DNA of 64,000 nucleotides from Strongyloides papillosus (lineage: Eukaryota; Nematoda; Chromadorea; Rhabditida; Strongyloididae). Under the pieces are notes generated by a model. The model did no database searches. It saw nothing but the letters and a program-made list of their open reading frames with translations, and was not told the origin of the DNA. The position numbers and the translations under genes were made by a program. Where the stretch lies: positions 1-64,000 of the forward strand of contig SRSI01000059.1 of assembly GCA_005656395.1 (NCBI GenBank), given 5' to 3'. This document shows positions 36,380-47,614 of this stretch, piece after piece. How positions within the stretch are numbered: the first letter of the stretch is position 1; every line of letters starts with the position of its first letter.

Positions 36380-37024
36380 TTTATTAATAGGAACAATTTT
36401 GTCTACTCAAAACATAACTCTCCCTATCGGTGGATATGCTAGTGGTCAATTAAATTTTGCTCCACATTGTTCGAAGAAGAATGAAGGATTTCACAAATCT
36501 CAAGGCTATCGTACTTAATGACAAAAGAATAAAAGTTTAACGTCTCGCTAAAGGAGCAATAAGTCAACAGGAATATTTGTCTGTAACTATAAGGTTTTTG
36601 TTGGTGACATAGAAATATCTCAAAATTATGAACCTATTGCCAATAAAAGTCTTCCTGTCGTGTAGCACTTTTTTAATGATTTAGGTTACAAGACAAATTG
36701 TTCTCTGCATCTAAATAGTTTTACCGATTTCAGAAGTATTACATTTAAAGACGAAATTACAACATTTATATATCTCGAACATTTGAAAGTTAATGTGATA
36801 AGAAGACTTAAGTTGGAGAAAAAGTTTGTTATCAACACGAAAAAAGCCCAAACGGAACACTATTCTGTTTTTATGATGTTCCGATTAGAGAAGTTTTAGT
36901 AACAAAAAAGTTTTTAAATTTTAAAACAAATGATGAAGAGAATAATTCAAATAAAGTTGGAGTAGTGGCTAGTATGATTTTGGGATTCATAATTGTAATA
37001 AACATGATGATTTTAGTAACTTAA
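36380..37024 (+). pseudogene. broken copy of the repeated-domain unknown family, with membrane tail
   Basis: The sequence is paralogous to 47050-47614. Readable pieces are ASGQLNFAPHCS, a lost-frame middle, NDLGYKTNCSLHLNSFTDF, FCFYDVPIREVLVTKKF and a hydrophobic C-terminus beginning VGVVASMILGFIIVINM. Several stops and frameshifts separate them, so no full protein can be made. The 5' part present in the copy at 45716 is missing. When intact the protein was probably secreted or surface-anchored with tandem Cys-containing domains of about 85-100 residues. I do not recognise the family. Confidence 0.65.
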
Positions 37025-38908
37025 AATTGTAATATAAAAATTCTGTGATGTATAGATTTTGAATAAAAATAATACTTAATGCTTTGGTTTGTTTTCTAAA
37101 TTAAAAATTGTTTTTATAAGACATTCATTCACTGAAATAATAATGTTAACATGAATATACATCGTAAATTTAAATATATTTAGCAAAAGTTTCTTAATTG
37201 AGAATCCGAAGTAAATCGAAGCAAAACATAAAATACCCAAAAAAGTTCAAATTGTGATTAAACTACATTTGTTTCTGTGTGTAACATTGTATGTCAAAAA
37301 CAATTAAAATAATCATGTTAAGAAAAGTCAATATGCATACAATGATGAAAAATGCTATTAATTGTATTATTTTTATATTTTGCAATCGTTAACCATTAGA
37401 ATATTGTAAAAATTTACTACTTGTATCATATCTCGAAAACTAAAGTTTACATTTTGCTAATTTTTTACTATATGTTAAGCAATGCTTTATTGTTTATACT
37501 AATGTTCTTTGTTTGCCACAGAAAATTCAATTTAGCCCATTCAGTTGATAGAAGTTAGTATATAACACAAATAATAGCCGAGATAATGTATTTTTAAAAC
37601 TGTTTTCTGAATAATAACGAAGAGGAGACCATTTGATCAACTTTTTATTTGATAAAGGTTTGAATTGATAAGACTCCATATATCTAAAGTCTTAAAATTT
37701 CTAAGATATATAAAAACTACATTATTATTTCTCTGTTCATTTAATTATTTTGAATATTTTAAAAAGTTCAACCAACTTGAACATTTTTTAGCAAATAGAA
37801 ACAATCATATGATAGAATAATGGTGATGAAATACTTTAAAAAAACTTTTATCGACAAATAACATCTACAAAATTATTAAATACTAAACTAAATGATATCA
37901 TAAAAGTATAATATTACCATCTACATAATATCTTGAAGATTTTGAACATTATCTATGTTATCATGTTCGAAAATAGTAAGAGCAACATCCAATTAGAGAT
38001 TAATAAAGCTTCAAATCTGATTTTTGCACTTTCATAATTATCTTTCTTCTCTAGATCATGTTTTTTTTTCTTTGAAACCAAAAACAACTTAAAAATTACT
38101 ATCCCCAGTGCACGGTAAAATTGTCTTCTGCAAATCTGCATGTTATCCGACAGCTGTGTCGGATACGCCCCAAACCACACGTATATAAGAGATGTTCTCT
38201 TATATACATGAGAATTCTTATTATTCTTCTTAATCTTCTTCTTACGATATAATAAATCTATATATATAATAGTCGTTTATCTTATCTAAAAGCACGATTC
38301 AGGAGATCTCCTCTTATCAGAAGGGATCTCAAGGATTACATACATAAAATGACTTCACCATCCGTGCGCTGGGAATACAGGATTGTGCAGGTTGCTAATT
38401 ATAATCCGATAATTTTATAGTTATCATTAATTTTTCTATAAGTAAATTTACCATTTTAATTTACGATATTATAATATTTAATTGAAGAATATATTTGGTT
38501 GACAAAACTAAATATTTGAAATTGTTGATTTTTACATGAAGAGTATTTCTGCAATTTATTGCGATCGAAGTTATTAATTTTAACAGGTAAAAGTTTCTAA
38601 TACATTTAATAATGATATAATTACTGATATAATTGCATAATGTTCAATTTTATAGATATAGTAAGGTTATTATATTAATATTTTCTGTATAAACATATTA
38701 AGAACTTAGAAGTTACTTTCAATTATTTTAAGAAAAAAAATTCCTAGCGTTGATGAATCAAAAAATGTTGACACAGCTATGAAAAACACACGCTTTAATC
38801 TGATTAAATAAAAATAACCACATTTTCATCCATATATTAGTGTAAAATAATTTCCATGTTACAATTTTGATGCACAAAATGATAATTTTATTATTTTTTA
38901 CATTATAA
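37025..38908. other. intergenic, mostly plain AT-rich sequence
   Basis: No gene is seen; the frame at 37953-38180 runs through a repeat. It contains the hairpin-rich element at 38104-38373. From about 38650 on, the sequence resembles other CAP upstream spacers. Confidence 0.45.
38104..38373. mobile_element. 270-bp element with terminal repeats and serial palindromes
   Basis: The ends CCCAGTGCACGG and CCGTGCGCTGGG are inverse with one mismatch. Inside are TATCCGAC...GTCGGATA (38144-38165), a perfect 12-bp stem with a 3-base loop (GTATATAAGAGA at 38181), and AGGAGATCTCCT near 38301. It is GC-richer than its surroundings. TG...CA-like edges at 38141 and 38340 would also allow an LTR reading. 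The class is unresolved. Confidence 0.45.
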
Positions 38909-38960
38909 ATATCCATATATGTGATATTACTTTGGATATAAATATTTTTTTACATCTGTT
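38909..38960 (+). promoter_or_regulatory. conserved CAP-gene promoter module, copy D
   Basis: AATATCCATATATGTGATAT is followed by TATAAATATTTTTTTACATC and TGTTTC. The TATA-like box is 140 bp before the ATG at 39077. Confidence 0.6.
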
Positions 38961-39076
38961 TCGACATCAAATATTCAAATAAACTTTTGGATAAACAAGC
39001 AAAAAATTTTTGATAGTAAGTAAATAAATAAAGCAATATAAAGAACCCCTTTAAAAATTTAAAACGAAAACTAAAA

Positions 39077-40167
39077 ATGTATATTCTCTATAGTAATTAT
39101 TATATTATATTTATCATTTTATTTACATTATTTTCTCGGTATCAAGCATTAGAAAGTAATGTAGAGAAGTTCGATGGTACATCAATAGATTTAATACAAA
39201 ATGATCTATTCTCAAAAAGTTTCATTGATCAAAATTCCTTTGTTCATTCAATAAGTGGAATTAGTGAAAATAAATATCTAAGGAAACGACAGATTGAAAA
39301 TAAAGGAGTACAAAGGGAACAAAAAAGTCTTTTATCGGAAAAGAATAACAATGAGGTTAAAGTTTTTAAACGTCAAGCTGGAAGAACTCCAGGAAAAAGA
39401 TTCCCAGGTTTAAGACCTCCATATCCAAGACAGCCAAATAGAAGACCTCCAGCTCGAAGAACTACATCTCGAAGACTTCCAAATGTGAAACCAATCACTA
39501 GAAAACCCGGACCTAGACCAACTCTACCAAAAAGAACTACAAAAAAACAAACTACATCTAAAAGACCTCCACCTAGACCCTCCGTTAGACCACCATCGAG
39601 ACCTCAAACTCCAATACCCACAACAACTAAAAGAGCAACTACAACAACTAGAAGAACAACTACAACAGCAAAGTTTGATAAATATGCAGAATTTAAATCT
39701 GAAGTAGGTTGACTGTATTATTTATTAATATTTTATAGCTAATAAGTGATATTAATCTTCTACGTCAAGATTACCAAGCACCAAGACTCAACGTTAGTAC
39801 TTATTTGACTAAAAAAGCACAAAAATATGCTGATGAATCAGTAAAAGAAAATAAAAGAAAGATTGTTATAAAAAGTCAATCATTTGGAGCTTTAACTTAT
39901 TTCAACGAATCAATACATCAATATTCTGCGATAAATGAATGGATAAAAGGACATGATGATTTTGACTATAATAATCTTGAAAAAACTGTTTCTCGGAATT
40001 TTTCCCAATTAGTTTGGTACTCATCTACTAAAATTGGATGTGGTTTTAGTGAACAAAGTAAAAATAGAAACGTTGTGATTATATGCTTGATTTCTCCAAA
40101 AGGAAATGTTCAAGGAAAATTCAAAGAAAATATTCGTTTTCCATTGATAAAAAATAAAAATGTTTAA
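39077..40167 (+). CDS. secreted CAP/SCP-TAPS protein with Arg/Pro/Thr-rich linker (CAP gene D)
   Basis: Exons 39077-39703 and 39739-40167, with a 35-nt intron, give 351 residues. Leader MYILYSNYYIIFIILFTLFS is followed by RYQALE, the DLIQND pro-region and LRKRQ. The linker has proportionally more Arg and Pro than the others (RRPPARRTTSRR type) and a poly-Thr tail. A second possible dibasic site, FKRQ, occurs in this copy. The CAP domain reads LISDINLLRQDY, AQKYADE, RNFSQLVWYSSTKIGCGF and SPKGNVQGKFKENI. The usual His before the FTQ-type core is Asn. It groups with CAP genes A and E. Confidence 0.84.
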
Positions 40168-40639
40168 AAATATAAATTGATAAATATATTCTTATGATAT
40201 TATTAATGAAATAATAAAAAAATCTATTCTTACATTAGGAAACAATAATGAAATATAAGTGATTTTTTAATTATGATAAATTATATGAATCTAAACTAAA
40301 AAATTACATTTTTTCCTTTTTAATATAATAGCAGTAATGTTTCCTAAAAAGAAAACTAATAGTACCTAAAGATGAGAAATCATCCCAAAAAGATAGAGTT
40401 TTTCAATATAATTTCTAACTTTCATTATATTTTAAATCATCATTTTTATTCTACTAATAAAGAATTATTAAGAAATTAGGGGGTTGATTTCAAAGTTCTT
40501 TGTATCCAATATTTCTTTTAAAAATTAATACTCAATTTTTTTATTATTGTTATTATTATACTTAATCTAAAGTTATATTTTATAAAACTTTTTAAGTTGA
40601 TTACTATTCAGAAGATATTTCCCTTAAAGAATCTGTTTG

Positions 40640-40935
40640 CTTACTATCTCTTTATGGTAGTGTGGCTATATGAGGTGTAGCGTAGCCTCCTGCTACATGT
40701 ATCCCAGCGGACATATGCTAGCTAGTTCCTACTACCTAACCGAGTGTTCACCTAATGAAGAAGCATGTTGGAACATGCGTGCTCAATCAGAATTATTTAA
40801 TAACAAAACATACAATTAATAATAACCTTTTATTTAAAAACGTTAACAAACAATATGAATAATTATTATGTTATCCTTGTCCGGAGTCTGGAACATGGAG
40901 TGCTATTCAGCACTTCTGATTAATTGTATTCTAAA
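40640..40935. repeat. GC-rich island of unknown origin with small palindromes
   Basis: It stands out from the AT background. It contains the perfect palindromes GCATGTTGGAACATGC near 40765 and GTGCTATTCAGCAC near 40900, and inverse CAATCAGAA and TTCTGATT pieces about 130 bp apart. No coding frame. It could be a solo repeat of a mobile element. Confidence 0.35.
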
Positions 40936-40978
40936 TTATCCAAAACTGATTTTCTTGAAAATATTCTTCCTTTATATA

Positions 40979-41514
40979 GACATGGGCGGGTCGGTAAATT
41001 TTTCGACCCGGGGTCGGTCGGTTTAGGGTCGCTTTTTAAAATCGACCCGTTAAACTAGTAAAATATACTCCATTAAAAACGTAATTTTATTATAATTAAA
41101 GAAACTTTTCTATTAATAAAAATATTACAATACATAAATTTTAAATGACCCCTTAAAACTAATAAATTGTTCAAATTCTTAGCAGTTAAATTAGTTCGTC
41201 GACAATTTCTAATATATAATAGTGTTGAACTCTCAGATTTTATGTTAGTTGACTTTATTATTCTTAATTTTTGATAATTGACTATGTAAATTAGGTGCTG
41301 ATAACTTTACTGAACTCCAAAAATGGCCAATATTAATTGTAGAACTAATATTTTTAATATGGTAGAGATAATTATTATTTTACTAACAGATTAATTTTCC
41401 AAAGTTGTCAGTGAATAGTATAAAACCGACCCTAAAATTTTTGTGATCTTGCATCGACCCTAAAATTTGGGGTCGACCCATTTTCAAGGGTCGACAAGGG
41501 TCGGATCCCATGTC
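40979..41514. mobile_element. 536-bp non-autonomous element with GACATGGG ends
   Basis: The left end GACATGGGCGGGTCGG and the right end, read inverted, GACATGGGATCCGACC have TA on each side. Subterminal regions are packed with short GGGTCG/CGACCC repeats in both orientations. The look resembles small hAT-type elements, but the TA flank argues for another class. The core is AT-rich with no transposase. Confidence 0.6.
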
Positions 41515-42294
41515 TAGTGAAAATTGAAATATGTACACTTATTCAAATTTTTTAAACAATATTTTAATGTGAAATAATAAAAATTTGGTTACATAAGAGT
41601 GAATGATAGTCAATAACATAATTAAAATGATTTTTTATGTGTGATAGATATATATGCATCTAATTTATCATATCACACTTTTATTTTTCGTTGTGTACTT
41701 TGTATGTTCTAAAGTAAAAAAATTATGAAAATTGGTTTGATCTTAAGTATAACTTTTGTTTAAGTATTCCGAATTTAATAAAAAAATAAATAGGCAATAT
41801 AAGTATTTATTCCAACTTAGAAAGGATAAATAGTAAAAATGATTTTTGATTCTAGAAAACTAATATACGCCTTAAGAAAGTTTCTACTTAAACTTTGATT
41901 TCTTCTTTTCTATCCAGATATATGTAATGCTTAACTGATGAAGTAATGTGGTAGATGTTTCAAGTTCCACAGTAAAGGATCCTGTTTTAGAAGTAATATT
42001 TAAATCGAATACGTTTTTGATAAACCATTTTCATATTAGTTAACAAAGGTTTTAACGAAATGATAAAATTAAACTTATAAACACTGACAAATTAATAAAT
42101 TATTGTGTTATGAAATATTTTTCTAAAAATTATATAGTAGATGCTTTAAAAGTGTAGTCAAAGCCAGGCAGAGACATAACTTTCAGATAGTTAAACAAAA
42201 ATATTATAATAACATATTCATCTAAATTTCAAACTCTGTAAGTTTTGACATTAAAATTTATATATAAAAAATACTACTTTTGTTTACATTTAGA

Positions 42295-42346
42295 AATATA
42301 TATAAGAAATAATACCTTGAATATAAATATTTTTTTACACCTGTTT
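42295..42346 (+). promoter_or_regulatory. conserved CAP-gene promoter module, copy E
   Basis: AATATATATAAGAAATAAT is followed by TATAAATATTTTTTTACACC and TGTTTT. The TATA-like box is 139 bp before the ATG at 42461. Confidence 0.58.
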
Positions 42347-42460
42347 TAATTCTAAATGTTAAAATATACTTTTTAGGATCGAGAACCCATTTTTTAATAT
42401 TAAATAAATAAAGAAAATAATAAAAAGAACTCTTTTTGAAATTTAAAATGAAAACTAAAA

Positions 42461-43624
42461 ATGTGTATTCTTTATAGTAATTACTATATTACATTTATTA
42501 TTTTATCTATATTATTTTTTAAATATCATGCATTAGAAAATAATGTAGAAAATTTTGATAGTACATCATTAGATTTAATACAAAATGATCTATTATCAAA
42601 AAATTTCATTGATCAAGATTCTCTCGTTCATTCTATAAGTGGAATTTGTGATAATAAATATCTAAGAAAACGACAAACTGTTGAACAGAGAGGTCAATAT
42701 AAACAAAAAAGGGCTATAAAGACAAAGAGTAAAACAAAAGCTCCACCTAAAAAACCTACACTTCAAAAACCTCAAACTCCAGCTTCAAAACCTAAACTTT
42801 CAACCCCAAAAACTTCAATTCCAAGGTCTACAACTAGAAAGCCTCAAAAGGGAAAGCCTTCAAATGTGAGAACAACAACTAGAAGAACCACACCTAAAGT
42901 AACTCGACCTAATATAACTACAAAAAAACAAACTACATCTAAAACAACAACAACTAAAAAATCATCATCAAAAAGGCCTACAACAAAACAAACTACTCCT
43001 AAAACAACAACAACTAAAAAACCATCATCGCAAACGCCTACAACAAAACGAACTAAACCTATAAGAAAAAGCACTAGAAAATCATCATCTAAACCTTCAA
43101 CTATAATAACTACATCTGAATCAACTACAACACCAAAGCCTGATAAATATGCCAGAGAAAAATCTAAAGTAAGTTGATTATATTTTTCTACTAATATTTT
43201 ACAGTTAATTACTCTAATTAATGCTTTACGTCGACATTATTATTCAAAAGAACTTGATGTTAGTTTTACATTAACTAGTAGAGCACAGAAGCTTGCTGAT
43301 ATATTATCGAAACATCATAATTGGACTATGAATGCAAATGAATCATCATATGGTGTCGTACTCTATTATACTGAATCACGAGAAAAATATAATGCTTTCC
43401 ATTTTTGGTCCAGGGGAATAGAAAAAATACGTTATGAAGATCTTGAAAATACTGTTCCTCCAGATTTTGGACAACTAGTTTGGGCTTCGTCAAAAGAAAT
43501 TGGATGTGGTATTAGTGAAGGAAAACCAGATAGTGACATTTTAACTGTATGTCTGATTTATCCTAAAGGAAACATTCCTGGACAATACAGTAAAAATATT
43601 CGTAACGAACTAAATAAAGTTTAA
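42461..43624 (+). CDS. secreted CAP/SCP-TAPS protein with longest Thr/Lys linker (CAP gene E)
   Basis: Exons 42461-43168 and 43205-43624, with a 36-nt intron, give 375 residues, the largest of the array. Leader MCILYSNYYITFIILSILFF is followed by KYHALE, the DLIQND pro-region and LRKRQ. The linker (about residues 75-225) contains a duplicated TPKTTTTKKPSS-like block, so its length varies by repeat gain. The CAP domain reads LITLINALRRHY, AQKLADILSK, DFGQLVWASSKEIGCGI and YPKGNIPGQYSKNI. The CAP1 His is replaced by Asp. Expected to be exported like its neighbours. Confidence 0.85.
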
Positions 43625-44386
43625 AAACACAAATTCATATATAAATTTTAAGTATATTATTTATATGGTAACAAAAAAATTCTACTCTCACATTAATAAA
43701 TAATATTAAACATAATGTATGTGATTTTTTTCTTGTAATAAACCATATAAATCTAATCTAAGACATTACACTTTTGCTTCTCTTGTGAATTGGTCTTCGT
43801 ATAAATAAAAAGGGATATGATGATGATTCTTTTCTTTAGCATAACTTTTGTTAAAGTTATCAAATGTTTATCAATAAACGAAGTATAGATGTATTTTCCT
43901 CCATCACAGAAAGAATAAATAGTAATTATGATTCTAGAAATCTAAGTTAAACTTTAAGAAACTCTCTTCTTAAACTTCAGTTTGATTTTTATTATTTGTA
44001 GTTATGTTGTGCTCATTTGATGAAATAAACGAATAGATGTTTCAAGTTGTACAATAAAGTTTTTCAAGGCAGAAGCAATATCGACATCTAGTAATCATCT
44101 ATTAAGCTTTTGAAAAGCACTTTTTAAATTGGATGACTTAGTTAATGACTTGATGCTAAAGTTGAATGTATAAATATAAACATATTAAGAACTTAGAAGT
44201 TATTTCGAAGTATTTTAATTAAAAAAATTTCTAATATTAATTAATCAAAAATTATAGGCAAAGTTATGAAAAACCCACGCATTAATCTGATTAGATAACA
44301 GTATTTTCAACTACACATATGTGTCAATATGTTTTCATGTTAAATTTTGGATACACAAAATGGTAATGTTATCATTTTTACACAAA
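43625..44386. other. intergenic between CAP genes E and F
   Basis: Paralogous to 34243-34992 over its length. No gene. Confidence 0.5.
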
Positions 44387-44440
44387 AACACCTATATAGG
44401 TTATAATCATTTGAATATAAATATTTTTTTACATCTGTCT
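44387..44440 (+). promoter_or_regulatory. conserved CAP-gene promoter module, copy F
   Basis: AACACCTATATAGGTTATAA is followed by TATAAATATTTTTTTACATC and TGTCTTTGC. The TATA-like box is 143 bp before the ATG at 44559. The module is intact although the gene carries a premature stop. Confidence 0.58.
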
Positions 44441-44558
44441 TTGCACTAAAATGAGGCAAATTTTAATACTTAAATGTTTGAGGATACATTTTCAATTTAA
44501 GTAAATAAAATTTAACTATAAAATAAACTTTTTTAAAATTTTTTTGTTAAAATTAAAA

Positions 44559-45354
44559 ATGTTTAGTTTTTACAACAATTTTTATAATATTTCTATCATT
44601 TTATTTATATTGTTTTTTAAATATCAAGCATTAGAAAATAATGCAAAAAGTAAGGAAATTCAATCATTGAACGTGATACAAAATGACATACCTTCAAAAC
44701 ATTTTATTAATCATGATTCTTTAACTGGTTATGTAAATGAAAACATTGAACTTAAATTTGTAAAAAAAAGACAATCCATTGGTAAAAAACCAATATATAA
44801 AAAAACAACATTGCGAAGACCGACAACAAAAAAAACTACACCTAAACCAAGTACAAAACCAAAGCCTAAATATCCCGTACATGTTTCTGTAGTATGTTGA
44901 CTATTTTTTTTTCACTAATATTTTACAGGTATTAGAAGAAATAAGTATAATACGTAAATTTTTCCAAGCACCAGCATTAAAAGTCAGTCCTACTTTAACC
45001 ATAGAAGCACAAAAACTTGCTGATAAATTATTGAAAACAAAAACATGAAAACAATATAAAGATAATAAATATGGTGTTATAACTTATTACACTTCTAATG
45101 TAATGAAAGTGTTTTTCCCGACAGACACTTGGACTAATGGATGGCGAAAAATTGATTATAAAAATCTTGAAAAAACTATTTCTCCAGATTTAAGCCAAAT
45201 AATTTGGGTTTCATCTACTAAAATTGGATGTGCAATTAGTGAACAAAATACTAAAAGTGGTGCTCTAACTTTATGTTTGTTTTATCCAAAAGGAAATATT
45301 AAAGGAAAGTATGGTATCAATATTCGTAAACCAAGAAAAAATTTAAAAACATAA
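44559..45354 (+). pseudogene. CAP gene F with a premature stop
   Basis: Exons 44559-44891 and 44929-45354, with a 37-nt intron, keep the family layout: leader MFSFYNNFYNISIILFILFF, KYQALE, VIQND, FVKKRQ, a short 35-residue linker, then VLEEISIIRKFF and AQKLADKLL. At 45046-45048 the codon is TGA where CAP gene C has TGG (Trp). Downstream the frame stays open to 45354 and keeps LSQIIWVSSTKIGCAI and YPKGNIKGKYGINI. A single substitution thus breaks an otherwise intact gene, so the loss is recent, or it is an allele or a base-call error. As read, the product stops before the CAP core. Confidence 0.75.
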
Positions 45355-45715
45355 ATTGATAAATAAATTTGTATGACATTATTAATGTGATAACAACAAA
45401 AAATTATCCCTACATTGATAAATAATAATGTCAAATAAAATGTTTGTGATCTTTTATTTGTGATTAAGTATACAAATCAGTTAATTCTAAGAAGAATTAT
45501 AATGAAGACAAAATCAATTTTCTCATTTTGTTTTTATAGATTTTAGCAAAAAATTACAATTAAATGAATATTATTAAAAATTTCCCATAATTATTATTCA
45601 AAATTTTATTGAGATGCTATAATATTACACTATAATTTATTGAATAATAAATGAAATTTCAATTAAATTATAAATATAACCAAATATCTAATGTAGTTTT
45701 TTATATAAATAGGAA
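45355..45715. other. duplicated 3' flank of CAP gene F
   Basis: Matches 36041-36379 downstream of CAP gene C. No gene of its own. Confidence 0.6.
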
Positions 45716-47614
45716 CAATTTTTCCATAAAAATTGTAGTTTTCATTTTCATACCATTAATAGACTACTCAAATTTCTCTGGATATTGGCCGTCTTTTATT
45801 TTAAAATAACTTCTCGTCGTGATTATAGTAATCGTGATAATCAATTCAAATATTATCATGATGCTGGTACTTATAATTGGAGTTTCCCTTTGCACTTTAA
45901 CGCTACGAAAAATACTGAAATAATTTCTATAAAATACCCACTAGAGCATAGTGGTATACAGAGACCTAGTGATGATGCAAAAGAATCCCTTGTTAGTAAA
46001 ATTATATATGAAAATCATCATCAATGGAGGATTTACATTACCGGAGGAGCTGAAGAAATTAAAATTAATTCCCTCAATGTTTATAAGAATATTAAAAGTC
46101 ATCTCCTTACAAGATCGGACCACACAATCAAACGTACTAATGGAACAAATTCAAATGTGACAAGAGAAAGGATTCTAACTATTATCTCCCATTCCCCTGA
46201 AATGAAGATAAATGATTTAAATGTTCCAGAGAGAGTAATAGTATTTGGTGTAAAATCAGGTTATCGTGAACATAATCCCGAACACCCACAAGTATATAAG
46301 AGGAGATACGCTGGTTACATTCAGTGGTACCAGTATTAATAATGAAGATGAAGAGTTTCAAGACCGATTGGTATAACAAAGCCTTACCATCCTCCTCCAA
46401 TTTTCAAGATAGACAAAGACGAAGATATAAAAATTAACCTTAAAAATAAAGATTGGTGGATTGTTTAAGCACATGAATCCCTAAAACATTTCCGACCCAA
46501 TTAGCATGGAATGAAACCACCAATCAACGGGACTTTTTCAAATATGAAAATGTAAATATATCTCATTTGAAGTCTACAAAAGACAACAAATTAGAGGAGA
46601 TTAAGGAAGACATTTTAATGCATCCATCGGGTACCAATAGAAATTTCCCTATAAAGAAACATCAATTCTAAAATTCAACTACAATTATGATGATTGTGTA
46701 GATGATGGAGGAGACGTTATACAAAATATAATTTTTGTAACGCATAGTGATTTTTATAATGAAACTCTTCCTTCTGTAGAATACGCTTATGACAAATTAA
46801 ATTTTAACGAAAACTGTTCTATGAAACAAAATGATTTCACTCAGTTCAAGAGTATCTCAATTACTGATGTAGGGATTAAACTTGAGGATATTCGAAGTGG
46901 GAGCAACAAATCAAAAGGAAATTTCAACTCTAATGGCCATGTTGTTATATTTAAAGTCAAAAATCTATCTGAAAAATTTGTCTGTGATTATAAAGTTTAT
47001 ATTGGAGAAATTAAAATATCCCAAGGCTTTATTTATATTCAAGACACAAACTCTCCATATCGTTAGATTGCTTATGGTCAATTAAATTTTGCTGCAAATT
47101 GTTCAAGGAAGGAGAATGATTTCACAAACCTTAAGGCCATTGTATTTCATGATAGAAGGATAGAAGTTGGAAGTCTCGATAATGGAGCATTAAGTCAAAA
47201 GGAAAATTTGTTTGTAAGTATAAAGTTTCTACTGGTGAAATGGGAATACCTCAAAATTATTAACCTATTGCCAATAAAAGTCTTCCTGTTGTGGAGCATC
47301 CTTTTAACGAATTAGGATACAAGGCAAACTGCTCATTGAAAACAAGTAGTTATAGCCACATCAAACACATATCATTCAAAAAGGACGAAATGAAGCTTAG
47401 ATCCCTCAAACTTCATACAGGTAAAGGGGAAGTAAGACTTAAGGTGGCAGAGGAATATGTTATGATGCGGAAAAAAATTTTAAATGAAACTTTATTCTGT
47501 CTTTATGATGTTCCAGCTGGAGAGGCTCTAATAGCAAAAAAGTTTAAAACATCTAGAATAGATAATGGACAATTTCCTACAAATAAGATCGGATTTGTAG
47601 TTACTATTATTTAA
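45716..47614 (+). pseudogene. broken gene of the repeated-domain unknown family
   Basis: Open pieces at 45788-46339, 46821-47066 and 47291-47614 are separated by stops and frame changes. The first reads NWSFPLHFNATKN and later VIVFGVKSGYREHNPEHP. The later pieces show a recurring domain: LNFNENCSMKQNDFTQFKSI, KFVCDYKVYIGE; then LNFAANCSRKENDFTNLKAI with a broken partner of KYKVSTGE; then YKANCSLKTSS and FCLYDVPAGEALIAKKF. So three tandem domains of roughly 85-110 residues, each with a pair of Cys, follow a distinct N-terminal part. Introns could explain some breaks, but stops inside the domains argue for a pseudogene. I do not recognise the family. The copy at 36380 adds a C-terminal membrane segment. 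Confidence 0.6.

Larger units (their letters stand above)
40168..42294. other. intergenic between CAP genes D and E with inserted elements
   Basis: No gene is found. This spacer is about twice as long as the others because it holds a GC-rich island (40640-40935) and a terminal-repeat element (40979-41514). Positions 42150-42290 resemble 30895-31040 upstream of CAP gene A. Confidence 0.5.

Noticed and set aside
45040..45050. In-frame TGA in CAP gene F read as selenocysteine or readthrough
   Set aside because: The paralog has Trp there; no sign of a SECIS-like structure was noted downstream. A simple nonsense change is enough.
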